NCBI GenBank assembly: GCA_002786025.1
Contig: NHNW01000020.1
Span: 248,001 to 312,000, forward strand
Direction of reading: 5' to 3'
Source: Zasmidium citrigriseum
Taxonomy: Eukaryota; Ascomycota; Dothideomycetes; Mycosphaerellales; Mycosphaerellaceae
DNA length: 64,000 nucleotides
This document shows, piece after piece, positions 55,271 through 64,000 of this stretch (position 1 is its first letter; every line of letters begins with the position of its first letter). The notes beneath the pieces were generated by a model. It did no database searches and was not told where the DNA came from. It saw only the letters and a program-made list of their open reading frames with translations. Both the position numbers and the translations under genes were made by a program.

Positions 55271-56226
55271 ATGGCGTTCCAACCCATATTTTTCCCCTTC
55301 AAGGAGAGACCTCCATCACAAGGGGCAGCAGACCCCTTCGCTACTCTACTGGTGGTAATTATAACAACCGGTCCAACTCTATTGAACTTAAGCTGACCCG
55401 TCTGCAGCTCATCCGCGACAATTTCAGCATTTCGACATGGCTTCTACTGGGCGCTTTCGCACAAGGAGTCCTGAGCTTCTTGCCATATCCCAACATCGCT
55501 GTCATTGCCCCAGTTGCAATGATCCTGCTCTACCAAGCCACTCGTACGACACTGCAGTGTTTCAAGGTTGTTCCTAATCCGCGAATGAATGAAGTCATAC
55601 CTGGACGGACAGCTGTTTTGTATCCCGACGCAAATGGAATCCAAGACAGACCCGCAGAGAGGAAGCTCTGCGCAATTATACTGGGTATACGCTGCAATCA
55701 TCCTCTAGGAATGTTTGTAAAAGACTTCTACGAGGTCGGCAAATACTTTGACGAGATGAGCGCGGAGCTGGAGGAACATGCAACAAGATATGGTTATCTT
55801 GGCTCCTCAAGCTGGATATCTGCTGCAGACAGGGGCTATGCATCTGAAAAGATGAGTCTGCTCTACTTTGAGTCGGCCGATAAGCTTCACGAGTACGCAC
55901 AAGGGCCAATTCACACCAAGGGAATGAAGTGGTGGACACAAGTCTTTAAAGATATCCCACATATTGGCCTGATGCACGAAATACTAGAGGCTCCGGCTCG
56001 TGGGTGGGAAGGGCTGTACATGAACTATGCGCCCACGGGTCTTGGAGCAACTTGGAAGGAGGTGGAAGTTAATGGCAAGAAATTCTGGATGAACCCACTT
56101 GTGCGAGCGAAAGGGCCGCTACTCTGGAGCAAAGGGCGTATGGGACGTGATGAAGGAGCCGAAGACTGGCCAGAACTCCACGATGCTGCCATCCAAGAAG
56201 AAGGCGTGGTCCTTTTCAAGGAATAA
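55271..56226 (+). CDS. DUF4188-type (monooxygenase-like) membrane-associated protein, 2 exons
   Basis: Model: exons 55271-55354 and 55408-56226, giving 300 residues. The first exon encodes MAFQPIFFPFKERPPSQG; after a 53-nt intron the chain continues LIRDNFSISTWLLLGAFAQGVLSF, a hydrophobic anchor segment, then a second one (IAVIAPVAMILLYQ). The soluble part has the family text NHPLGMFVKDFYEVGKYF, GYLGSSSW and LLYFESADKLHEYAQGPIHTKG, ending in an alpha/beta ferredoxin-like fold of the ABM type. Fungal relatives are often found beside secondary-metabolism genes and are called monooxygenases by fold, without proven activity. It may use a hydrophobic substrate at a membrane. Confidence 0.88.
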
Positions 56227-56870
56227 GAACGGTCTGTCGGAGCAGTCGGCTGGTTTTTACTAATTGATGGACTGCACAGCAACTATCATCGGGCAAGCGA
56301 TCTCATGCAGCGTCATGAGACTGACGGAAAGAGTGCCCGATGACTGAGGTAGATATCTTTCACGACTTCATCTCCATGCACCAAAGGATTGCCCCGGGAA
56401 CCGTCGGTATCAACAGCACATCTAATGAGAAGACTGACAGCGAATTTGCCAATACGCTATATTGTCTGACCTTTTTGAGTGCAAATTCGCCGAATACGCC
56501 GAGCTCAACTCCTCTTCTCATCATGTACTAATCTCAGCTTCCAGTTCGAATGGAGGAGGCGTTCAACTTCTCGGCCTCTGATGCGCCGAGACGGACCTCC
56601 AGGTCTACCCCAAAGTCTGGCAAAACTCGATCTCAACGTCCACCAATCTGCGTGCTTACACGTGATTGCTAAGGTACCATGATGCCTGCCAAGAACGTAT
56701 ACAGGGTCGATCCTCCACATGCCGAGCACATGGAGAAAGTATATGACATGCATACCAAGTGTTCATGAGACCTCACTAACCGGAAAAATGCAGATCCCAG
56801 AAAGCATTGTCGCCGTTATTAGAACAGCCGTGGCTGCTATGGAAACTTTTCACGCTCCCTCACGCTCATC
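56227..56870. other. Intergenic: GH43 promoter region
   Basis: No gene supported over 640 bp; no element recognised. Confidence 0.45.
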
Positions 56871-58862
56871 ATGCGGTCCCTCGCCGTTCAGGTCCTCGCA
56901 ACCATAGCAGCAGCCACAGGTGTGGCTGCTAGCCCAGTCTTGAAGAATGGCGCATCCAATACCGCGAGGCAGGCAGGTTTGCAGCATGAAGGATACATGT
57001 TTGCATACTTCACGGGCAATTCGGTCGAAGGAGAGAAGATCTATTTCGCAGCCAGCAACGGCAACAATGCTCTGGACTGGCAAGAACTCAATGGAGGTCA
57101 ACCAGTGCTTTCGTCAACCCAGGGAACGACCGGCTTGAGAGACCCATTCATTATCAGATCTGTCGATGGTAGCAAATTCTGGCTACTTGCAACTGATCTG
57201 TCGATCGGAAGCGGTACCAGCTGGGATTCGAGCACAAGGACAGGCAGTCGATACCTAGAGATATGGGAGACCGAAGACCTCGTGACATTTTCCGAGCAAC
57301 GACATGTCCTTGTCTCGCCGCCCACCGCAGGAAACACATGGGCACCAGAAGCACACTGGGACGAAAACATCGGCTCTTACGTCGTCTACTGGGCATCGTC
57401 CCTCTACGCAGAAGACGATCCGCAACATACCGGAGCAAGCTATCACAGGATGCTTTACGCAACAACCCAAGACTTCGTTACGTTCTCCGAACCACAAATC
57501 TGGCAGGATGCTGGAACTTCTCGTATCGACTCGACGGTCCTCCAAGTCGATAACACATATTATCGTTTCACCAAGGACGAAGGCGCTGTATCTGGATGCA
57601 CCGATATCATCCAAGAAAGCTCTCCAGACCTGCTTGCTCAGCTGAACGGATGGCAGACGATCGCGACTTGTATTGGACGAGATGCTGGTACCAGTGCAAT
57701 CGAGGGACCTACATCATTCCAAGCCAATCCAGGCGACGTGAATGGCGAGAAATTCTACCTCTTTGTCGATGAATATGGTGGCCGTGGGTACATCCCTCTG
57801 GAGACAGCTGACATTGCCAATCCCAATTGGCGAGTCTCGGCCTCATACTCTTTGCCCACAAGTCCACGTCACGGAACTGTGCTGCCAATAACGGCAGAAG
57901 AACTCCAGAGGATCACAAGCAGCCAGCTCAAGAAACGGGAGAGTGCTCTGATCCCTGGCCTCTACGCAGACCCAAACATTGCCGTCTTTGGATGCGACTA
58001 CTACCTCTATCCAACGACTGATGGCTATGAAGGCTGGGGAGGCAATCAATTCTTCGTCTGGAAGAGCTCTGACTTGCGCACTTGGACCCGATCGGAAGAC
58101 CCAATCCTGACTCTGAACGGAACGAATGGCAACGTACCATGGGCGACCGGCAACGCATGGGCTCCGACAATTGCTGAGCGAGACGGCAAATATTACTTTT
58201 ACTTCAGCGGCCAGAACCCAACGTACAACCGAAAGACCATTGGTGTGGCTGTGGCAGATTCTCCCGAAGGACCCTTCACGGCCCAGCCCGAGGCAATGAT
58301 CCTCAACAACGAAGAGATCACGTCTGGCCAAGCCATCGACCCTGACGTGTTTGTTGATCCGAAGTCTGGCAAATATTACATCTACTGGGGCAATGGGAAC
58401 CCACTGATGGCTGAGCTGGCAGACGACATGATCTCGTTGAAGGCCGGCACGATCCAGAATATCACAGGTCTTACGGACTTCCGCGAAGGAAGTTTTGTGG
58501 TGTACCGCGAGCCCTACTACCACTTCACATACTCGATCGACGATACTGGCAGCGAGAACTATCGCGTAGGCTATGCAACGTCGGAGAGCCCAACGGGGCC
58601 TTGGACGTACAGAGGTGTTGTGTTGCAGAAGGATCCGGCACAGGGAATCTTGGCTACTGGCCACGACTCTATGGTCAATGTGCCGGGCACAGATGATTGG
58701 TACATGGCATATCATCGCTTTGCGATCCCTGATGGTGATGGGACTCATCGCGAGACGACGATTGACCGTGTCACTTTCAACGACGATGGGGTGATGAACA
58801 CAGTCACGCCAACGTTGAATGGCCCAGACGCTCAAACGATAGGACAGTGTTCATATTCGTAG
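56871..58862 (+). CDS. Secreted tandem-domain GH43-type glycoside hydrolase
   Basis: A single exon of 663 residues. A signal peptide (MRSLAVQVLATIAAATGVAAS) is followed by two five-bladed GH43-like propeller modules. Module 1 (about 40-340) has GLRDPF (Asp91), WAPEAHW and AIEGPTSF (Glu278). Module 2 (about 362-655) has GLYADPN (Asp367), NAWAPTI, IDPDVFVD (Asp490 or 492) and REGSFV (Glu539), the full set of general base, pKa modulator and acid. A KKRE site between modules (about 354-357) could be cleaved during secretion. GH43 enzymes remove arabinose or xylose units from plant cell-wall polysaccharides. Two catalytic-looking modules in one chain is unusual and suggests cleavage of two linkages or a bound, partly inactive first domain. 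Confidence 0.93.
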   Translation: MRSLAVQVLATIAAATGVAASPVLKNGASNTARQAGLQHEGYMFAYFTGNSVEGEKIYFAASNGNNALDWQELNGGQPVLSSTQGTTGLRDPFIIRSVDGSKFWLLATDLSIGSGTSWDSSTRTGSRYLEIWETEDLVTFSEQRHVLVSPPTAGNTWAPEAHWDENIGSYVVYWASSLYAEDDPQHTGASYHRMLYATTQDFVTFSEPQIWQDAGTSRIDSTVLQVDNTYYRFTKDEGAVSGCTDIIQESSPDLLAQLNGWQTIATCIGRDAGTSAIEGPTSFQANPGDVNGEKFYLFVDEYGGRGYIPLETADIANPNWRVSASYSLPTSPRHGTVLPITAEELQRITSSQLKKRESALIPGLYADPNIAVFGCDYYLYPTTDGYEGWGGNQFFVWKSSDLRTWTRSEDPILTLNGTNGNVPWATGNAWAPTIAERDGKYYFYFSGQNPTYNRKTIGVAVADSPEGPFTAQPEAMILNNEEITSGQAIDPDVFVDPKSGKYYIYWGNGNPLMAELADDMISLKAGTIQNITGLTDFREGSFVVYREPYYHFTYSIDDTGSENYRVGYATSESPTGPWTYRGVVLQKDPAQGILATGHDSMVNVPGTDDWYMAYHRFAIPDGDGTHRETTIDRVTFNDDGVMNTVTPTLNGPDAQTIGQCSYS

Positions 58863-59065
58863 TTAATTGGACAAAAATGTATAGCAATCGAGTTGATTAA
58901 GGCCACCCACACAGAGTGATCTATTACTAATGCGATCGATCGTTTTATCCGGTAAGTTGCTTCGCCATCTTGACCTTCCAAAGGAATGATCGTTTACACG
59001 CAATTTTCGCACTTCTTCTCATCATTACAATTCAGCTCAAACATTTCAAAGGACAAACCATCAAC

Positions 59066-59431
59066 ATGCCCAAGCCAGAGCTCGAATTCAAGCCAACATC
59101 CTCCTTTCCATCGGAAAACAGCCAAGACCTCAAGAAACAAGTCTTGTCTCTCGACCAGGACACATCAGATCAAACGGTACTGCTCACTCATACTCCGGGC
59201 AGCGAATGGGGCGATCCAGTATGCACTCATGAATACTGGGAAGAAGTATACATCGTCTCTGGCAGAATCTTCGACAAGACCTTGCAACTGTGGTTTGGAG
59301 CTGGAGACTATTGTTGCCGACCACCGGGGATGCTGCATGGTCCTTTTTTGGCGGATGAGACAGAGGGTTGCAAGGAGATTTGTTGGTTGAGGTATCCGAG
59401 GGTTGATGAGACTGTACAGCACAAGAAGTGA
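59066..59431 (+). CDS. Small cupin-domain protein
   Basis: A single exon of 121 residues. The start is set at MPKPELEFK; the frame is open further upstream without an ATG. Cupin motif 1 lies in THEYWEEVYIVSGRIFD and motif 2 in PPGMLHGPF; the metal ligands His and Glu are visible in the first and the His in the second. The layout resembles ChrR-type cupins, which bind zinc or act as small dioxygenase-like proteins. No signal peptide, so it is cytosolic. The substrate is unknown. Confidence 0.8.
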   Translation: MPKPELEFKPTSSFPSENSQDLKKQVLSLDQDTSDQTVLLTHTPGSEWGDPVCTHEYWEEVYIVSGRIFDKTLQLWFGAGDYCCRPPGMLHGPFLADETEGCKEICWLRYPRVDETVQHKK

Positions 59432-59738
59432 GAGAGGCATCGGAGCTGAGGGAATATGAATGAGTGTGGGCAAGATGTGGAACCTGACATCGAGTCAAAG
59501 CAATTTCCTCTATCTGATAATCATTTCAACATCAAGGGAGTGTATCATAGTCCATGTCGAGCTTTTCCAATGCCTATGCATTCTCGACTGCATTATCTTC
59601 ATTCATCCAATATGATCGTCCAGGGTGTCTTTTCCATCTTACATCGTTCCAGCCGAATAGTGTTCTATCGATTGGTCAATGTTATGAGCATCAAGAGACC
59701 GAGCAAAGCTAAGAATACATACCTCCAACTCTCATCAT

Positions 59739-60176
59739 CTAAGCCGTTGGCTCAGGGAACGACGGGAAAGAAGGCGTTGGGAATTCGGTCGGCAAGCTGT
59801 GGTGGGTTGGCTTGGGGAAGGATGGGAGAGATGGCGTTGGGAATTCGGTCGGGATGCTTGGCTTGGGGAACTTGAAGGAGTGGTGTTCCACGTCGCGCTC
59901 CTCCTTGAAGGCTGGGAATGATGGAGTTGGGAACGAGGGGAAGCTAGGCGTTGGGAACGACGGGAAGCTGGGCTTTGGGAAGTCGGGGATCGTGAACGTC
60001 TTGGTGAAAAGTGGGTTGCTGATGACCTGCAGTTGTCGAGAATCAGTGGAGGGTCTTTAACAAACGCTACCTTCTGTAATTGTTCGACTCACGATTGTCT
60101 TGGCTGGGTCGGCCTCTGGGATAGGGCTGGCCATGACGGTGGCAGCCAAGAGTGGGATGATTGCGGTGACCTTCAT
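59739..60176 (-). CDS. Secreted Phe-Pro repeat protein, 2 exons
   Basis: Model on the minus strand: exons 60176-60093 (28 codons) and 60026-59739 (96 codons including stop), giving 123 residues; the 66-nt intron is phase 0 (GTGAGT..CTGCAG). Exon 1 encodes a signal peptide (MKVTAIIPLLAATVMASP). Exon 2 is almost entirely built of Phe-Pro repeats: FPKPSFPSFPTPSFPSFP at the start, then two copies of a longer unit with PTEFPTPS, L or F, PSFP, K or E, PT. A short charged break (KEERDVEHH) divides the two halves. There are no cysteines and no KR sites. I do not recognise the protein. It could coat the cell wall, interact with a host surface or be a substrate for crosslinking. A TATA-like box precedes it. 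Confidence 0.8.
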
Positions 60177-60264
60177 CTTGTCTAGATTGGACGGATTGCT
60201 GTGCGAAGAAAGCGATTGAGTGGTTGTGGATGATGAACGTAGGGGATCGCTGATAAGATGGCCA

Positions 60265-60272
60265 TACTTATA
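60265..60272 (-). promoter_or_regulatory. TATA-like box of the Phe-Pro repeat gene
   Basis: TATAAGTA on the minus strand, about 90 nt before the start codon at 60176. Confidence 0.4.
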
Positions 60273-61638
60273 CCCCGACTCGTTGGGACAGATGTTGTCA
60301 CCGACTGTTGATTGTTCGTGCTTCAACACCGAATTGACATTGGCTCCGTCAAAGCATCCTTGACGACCATGATCTCGACTCTGACGGTACTTGCAAGTTT
60401 GTCTCACAATCGGTATGCGAACTGCGTATCTGTCATAGCGAAGATCGGTGTGATGGTTCTTCGTTCGCAGGACTCTAGGCCTTGTCGACCATTCAGAAGC
60501 CGCTTCACCAGCATCACAAGGAAAAGCATCTGTGATCGACGAACGCTGACGGCGTTGACTTCTTATCGTTCCTGGCTTGCTGAACTCTCAATAAGGCCAG
60601 CGTAAGGCCACCTAAAGTCACTTGGCAACGACCTTGTCGCCCTTACCAGATGCGGCAAAATTTGCACATGATAGTTTCGGAATCCACCGTTGAGCCTCGG
60701 TGGTCGATGGGTGAAGTGGTGCAGGACCCTGCGTTTTCCAAAACTCGTTGAAGTCTTGACGAAAGCGATCTGACGGTGCTATGTGTTCGCAGGTGAAACC
60801 TATCCACTTCGGTGTCGACTTGGTGGCGTTGTCACCGCGGGTGAGGACCAACAAGGTCCAGGCCAAGCTTTCACCAAGCTTCGGGGCGTTGTGTTTCGAC
60901 CATCGGCGACAACGTTTGCTGGACTGCACTCCGGTGTCCGATAAGAACGTCGAGACGGGAGGCTGGAGTTCAGGCCGTGCTCTGAAACGGAGCAGTGATT
61001 GGCAAGTGTTGCTGCAGAATAAGGATGGCTTGTTTCTCAAGCAAGATGTCCCTCATGTGCGTGACGATTGGGGCCAGGTGAATCGATGCTGCTCTCAGAC
61101 CTCATGGCTTCTGCTTTCTCCTTCGCTTGGTCTTCAAGACATTCACATACGTCTTGGTTCTCCTGCTTCATGCTGCCGGGTCTATAGCGCGACTCACTCG
61201 CACATGTCCTGCAACGATAAGCGACATTCACCTTGCGTTGTTCCAGCAGCGCTGCTTCCTTTCGAGTGATCTTAGCCTTTTTGGATGGTGAAGGCTCGTG
61301 GCATGATTTATCCGTCCGCAGGGGTCAGAAGAAGATGGAAGGCCAAGAAGAGGCGTCATTGTGATGCCCGACAAGGCGCCATGAAGAAGCAGCGGCGACA
61401 TCTTTCAGCTTGCCCAGAACTGGTTGTGCAATCGAAAAGAGATGGCGAAAGATCTGGTGAGCATTGGCTGAAGTTGGAAGGCGAGAGCTTCCGTCGAAAA
61501 CATACCACCGGCATGCGAGCTTCGCTGTTGGATGTGGAGCCGAAAGGATGCGACTCACTGCCACGACGGCTGATGTTGGTATTTGCCATGCGACCGGATG
61601 CAACGTGGCTATGGCATGTGGTGAGTAGGTGCCTCGGA

Positions 61639-61646
61639 TATATATA
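61639..61646 (+). promoter_or_regulatory. TATA box of the SGNH esterase gene
   Basis: TATATATA about 75 nt before the ATG at 61719. Confidence 0.45.
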
Positions 61647-61718
61647 GTCGAAGAGAGATGGCCTGTAAGCTTAAGTAGATGATAGTGCCCAAAGCCATCC
61701 ACAATCCCAGGGTCGAAT

Positions 61719-62566
61719 ATGTATCAATTTCGTTCCATCTTCCTTTCGGCCCTCGTTGGCACGTATCGTCTTGCCATCGCCGCTCCGACAGCTGCGATTC
61801 CTACAGAGCTTCGCATTCTTCCTCTGGGCGACTCGATCACTTATGGCTTTGCGAGCCCAGATGGCAACGGCTATCGATTAAAGCTCCTGGATGATTTGAC
61901 CGCCGACGGGGACAAGGTCGTCTTCGCTGGAACCGTCCAGAATGGCAACATGACCGACAATTGGATGGCTGGATATCCTGGCAAGACAATACAGTATATC
62001 GGAAGTCAAGCGCCTTCTTCGCTGGCGCAGAATCCAAACATCGTACTTCTGATGGCCGGTTGGTCAACACTGGGCAAGCCGCTTCAGACGTCCGGTTAAT
62101 CGTCGTGAACAGGTACAAATGATATGAGCGGTAATGGCTTCATTAGCACTGAAGGCAACGACCCGACAGCTGCAGCAGGTCGTCTGAATACTTTGGTCGG
62201 CCGGATCTTCGACGCTGTTCCCAGTACGGCGATTCTACTAGCCAAGATCCCACATGTTGCAGATGCGGATCAGGACGCCAGAACGAACCAGTTCAACGAG
62301 CTTGTGCCCCAGATTGTATTCGATAGAGCCAATTCCGGGCAGCATATTCAGCTTGTTGATATGTCTGTAATTCAAGCAGTAAGTGTTCTTCCCAGTCCAG
62401 TATTCGTCGCGCCTCTAACACCACTGGTCAGAATCAAACCGTCGACGGCGTACATCCAGATGAAGAGCGCTATCAACTTATGGGTGATATTTGGTATCGA
62501 GGGATCAAGGGGCTACCATCGGCTTGGATTGAAACTCCCATTGGTCCAGATCCAGTTCGAAATTAA
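61719..62566 (+). CDS. Secreted SGNH esterase (CE3-like), 3 exons
   Basis: Model: exons 61719-62058, 62113-62378 and 62432-62566, giving 246 residues. A signal peptide (MYQFRSIFLSALVGTYRLAIAAP) leads to LRILPLGDSITYG (catalytic Ser), GYRLKLLDDL and DNWMAGYPGKTI. Splicing of the 54-nt intron yields LLMAGTNDM (the Asn block); the last exon holds DGVHPDEERYQLM, the Asp-x-x-His of the triad. The pattern matches carbohydrate esterase family 3 enzymes, which remove acetyl groups from xylan. Together with the GH43 enzyme 3 kb away it suggests plant cell-wall degradation. The substrate is inferred from family. Confidence 0.92.
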
Positions 62567-62592
62567 TTTAGGTAGCATTCGTACTGTGGGTC

Positions 62593-64000
62593 TCAGACGA
62601 TATGCAACCCCCAGGGCTGGGCCAGCTCACGTTGAGCCTGGTGAAGTTCGACAGTGCCACTCAAACCATCCTCACGGATACTCAAAGCCGACCTCGATCC
62701 AAGGAAGGGACGCCAATCAGGCTCGCAAATTGTCCCTGGTTTTGGCAACTCTCCAGTCTGGAAATACTGTCGAATGAACTTGGCTGTGCACGTCGAGGGA
62801 TTGGAGTTTGAACAATGCTATATCTCTGTGTCAGCCGCAATAACTCGTTCAAGAACTCTATACGTACACCTTCAGAGTTCTGCTGAAGTACAACAGAGCC
62901 CGGAAACAATGATGAAGCTTTTCGAGCGTTTCTCAGGGGCGTGACGGTGTCTCTTGCGTTGCCAATAATCATCATTGGATGGGAGGTGTTGCTAGAGATC
63001 GGCCCTAGAAAGAAACGATCAGCTATCGTCCTTGCTCTTTTCGACACTCTGGGAAGTGTACCGTCAAATGTCCAAACTGGCTTTTGCTTTATGCCAACGC
63101 AAGACATGCTGTGACGAGCCCAGCTAGCACTGAACCATTTACTCTGAGCCTTCAATTGATCGAAGTACTGATGAAATTCGTCCTTCGTGTACCGGTCTGG
63201 ACGATTGACTGCACTGTCCAAGCACTCGATCACAGGTGTTGAGGTGATGAGACCGAATGACTCTTCGAGCATGCATCCGTCTGAGAGTTCCTGACAATGA
63301 GCCAAAGACGCCGCCGTATCCAGTGCATCTTGCCTGCCTGAGGCAATCGCACTGACATTGCCTTTCGCAAGTTCTGCGAATGCTTCGAACACCGTCTCCG
63401 CCATTGCAAAAGGAAAAGCCATGGCACCAATTATTCTAAGATAGTAGTCATCGAAGTTGATCGCGATTGGTGATCCTCGAGGCCCAACAGTAGGAACAGG
63501 GTTGGCCTTGAGGTCCGAGAGCATCTGCATCAAGCTGTTCTCGATGTCCTGTGCGGAGGTGCCTGCGTAAAGAGGGCACTTCTTTGGTCCTGCTTCGTAA
63601 CAGTACTCGCATAGCTTTTCCATCGCTTTATCGGAATCCAGGAGATTCTTCAGCCATTGTCCACGATAGTAATCGTCAGGGTCGACAACCCCGTCAATGA
63701 GCACCCGCTGGACCAGATCCGGGTGCATTGCCGCAAAGGTCTGGCCGAGAATGGTACCGTAGCTGAATCCCCAGTACTGCAGTTTTTCGCGGCCTTTCTG
63801 CCAAGACGTACGATCAAAGAGAGAGCGGGTCTCCTTAAGCGATAGAGAGGTCCCGGATTGCAGCTCCACTCGAGCCTGCGCTTCGTGCTCTCGCCACTCT
63901 CCATGCCTCTCGATAATCTCAACCATGTCTTCCACAACTTGAGGTGTGTTGACATATGGGACAATGTCGTCCTCGCTTCGTACTGTCGTACAACTTTGAC
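62593..64000 (-). CDS. TAP-like alpha/beta hydrolase (S33-type peptidase), partial at the right edge
   Basis: Minus strand; exon 62868 to the right edge and exon 62817-62593, with 50 nt between (GTACGT..ATATAG). Splicing gives NSEGHCSNSNPSTCTAKFI, the family's C-terminal His block, and the end QPWGLHIV. The 5' part is cut by the window edge: the frame is open to base 64000. The nucleophile sits in WGFSYGTILGQTFA (GxSxG), and the acid is expected in GNARDTVTPLRNA. The TAP C-terminal region has the usual Cys pairs. Fungal members are secreted or vacuolar peptidase-like hydrolases with unknown substrates. It converges with the esterase gene, with 26 nt between stop codons. Confidence 0.9.

Larger units (their letters stand above)
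60177..61718. other. Intergenic 1.5 kb with a possible decayed coding stretch
   Basis: Minus-strand text near 61290-61040 (KKAKITRKEAALLEQRK, then YRCRTC) and a frame at 61040-60618 look partly coding, but I cannot find a start or a consistent exon chain. No supported gene. Confidence 0.4.

Noticed and set aside
59739..60176. Kex2-processed cyclic peptide precursor as explanation for the Phe-Pro repeats
   Set aside because: Known precursors of that kind have dibasic sites between repeated cores; none are present here.

Overview
The window reads as nuclear DNA of a filamentous ascomycete. Genes are dense and lie on both strands, introns are short (42 to 79 nt, GT..AG, often with a CTAAC/CTGAC-like branch site), and fungal-restricted families are present: a HET-domain protein, a heme-thiolate peroxygenase, an AsaB/CmcJ-type oxidoreductase, a fungal transcription-factor domain and secreted carbohydrate-active enzymes. 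The F-box-like family expanded here resembles families I associate with Dothideomycetes (Capnodiales/Mycosphaerellales). That placement is inference, not proof.

Layout. 2.2-14.8 kb: alcohol dehydrogenase, secreted aspartic protease, mitochondrial helicase Suv3, an NTF2-like protein, a quinone-reductase-like dehydrogenase, an enolase-superfamily enzyme and a MOSC/ferredoxin-reductase fusion. 15-19 kb: a cysteine-rich secreted protein, a stretch of decayed repeats and a HET-domain gene. 19.7-22.1 kb: the exocytosis gene sec1 with seven exons. 22.4-29.0 kb: a head-to-tail array of five F-box-like paralogs, the last broken by a frameshift. 29.4-32.3 kb: conserved genes (Hikeshi/OPI10, a Nudix hydrolase, RPB8). 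32.9-38.3 kb: an unrecognised gene with disturbed reading frames and a secreted peroxygenase. 40-44.7 kb: MLH1 and ELP4, divergent. 45-53 kb: a sixth F-box-like paralog, an AsaB-like oxidoreductase, a MITE-like element, a CPA-type cation/proton antiporter and a fungal transcription-factor-domain protein. 53-64 kb: an accessory, secretome-rich end with a decayed secreted-protein gene, a DUF4188-type protein, a tandem GH43 enzyme, a cupin, a secreted Phe-Pro repeat protein, a CE3-like esterase and a TAP-like alpha/beta hydrolase running off the right edge.

The main items of interest are (1) the F-box-like family, four of whose members share a four-codon first exon followed by a phase-0 intron, plus a C-terminal signature that I cannot assign to a known domain; (2) a two-exon secreted protein at 59739-60176 made almost entirely of Phe-Pro repeats; (3) a 9-nt internal exon in the peroxygenase; (4) a 318-bp element with 19-bp perfect terminal inverted repeats; and (5) several genes caught in decay. 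Gene models were assembled by hand from reading frames, splice signals and family motifs. Family names come from recognition of motifs; no database search was run.
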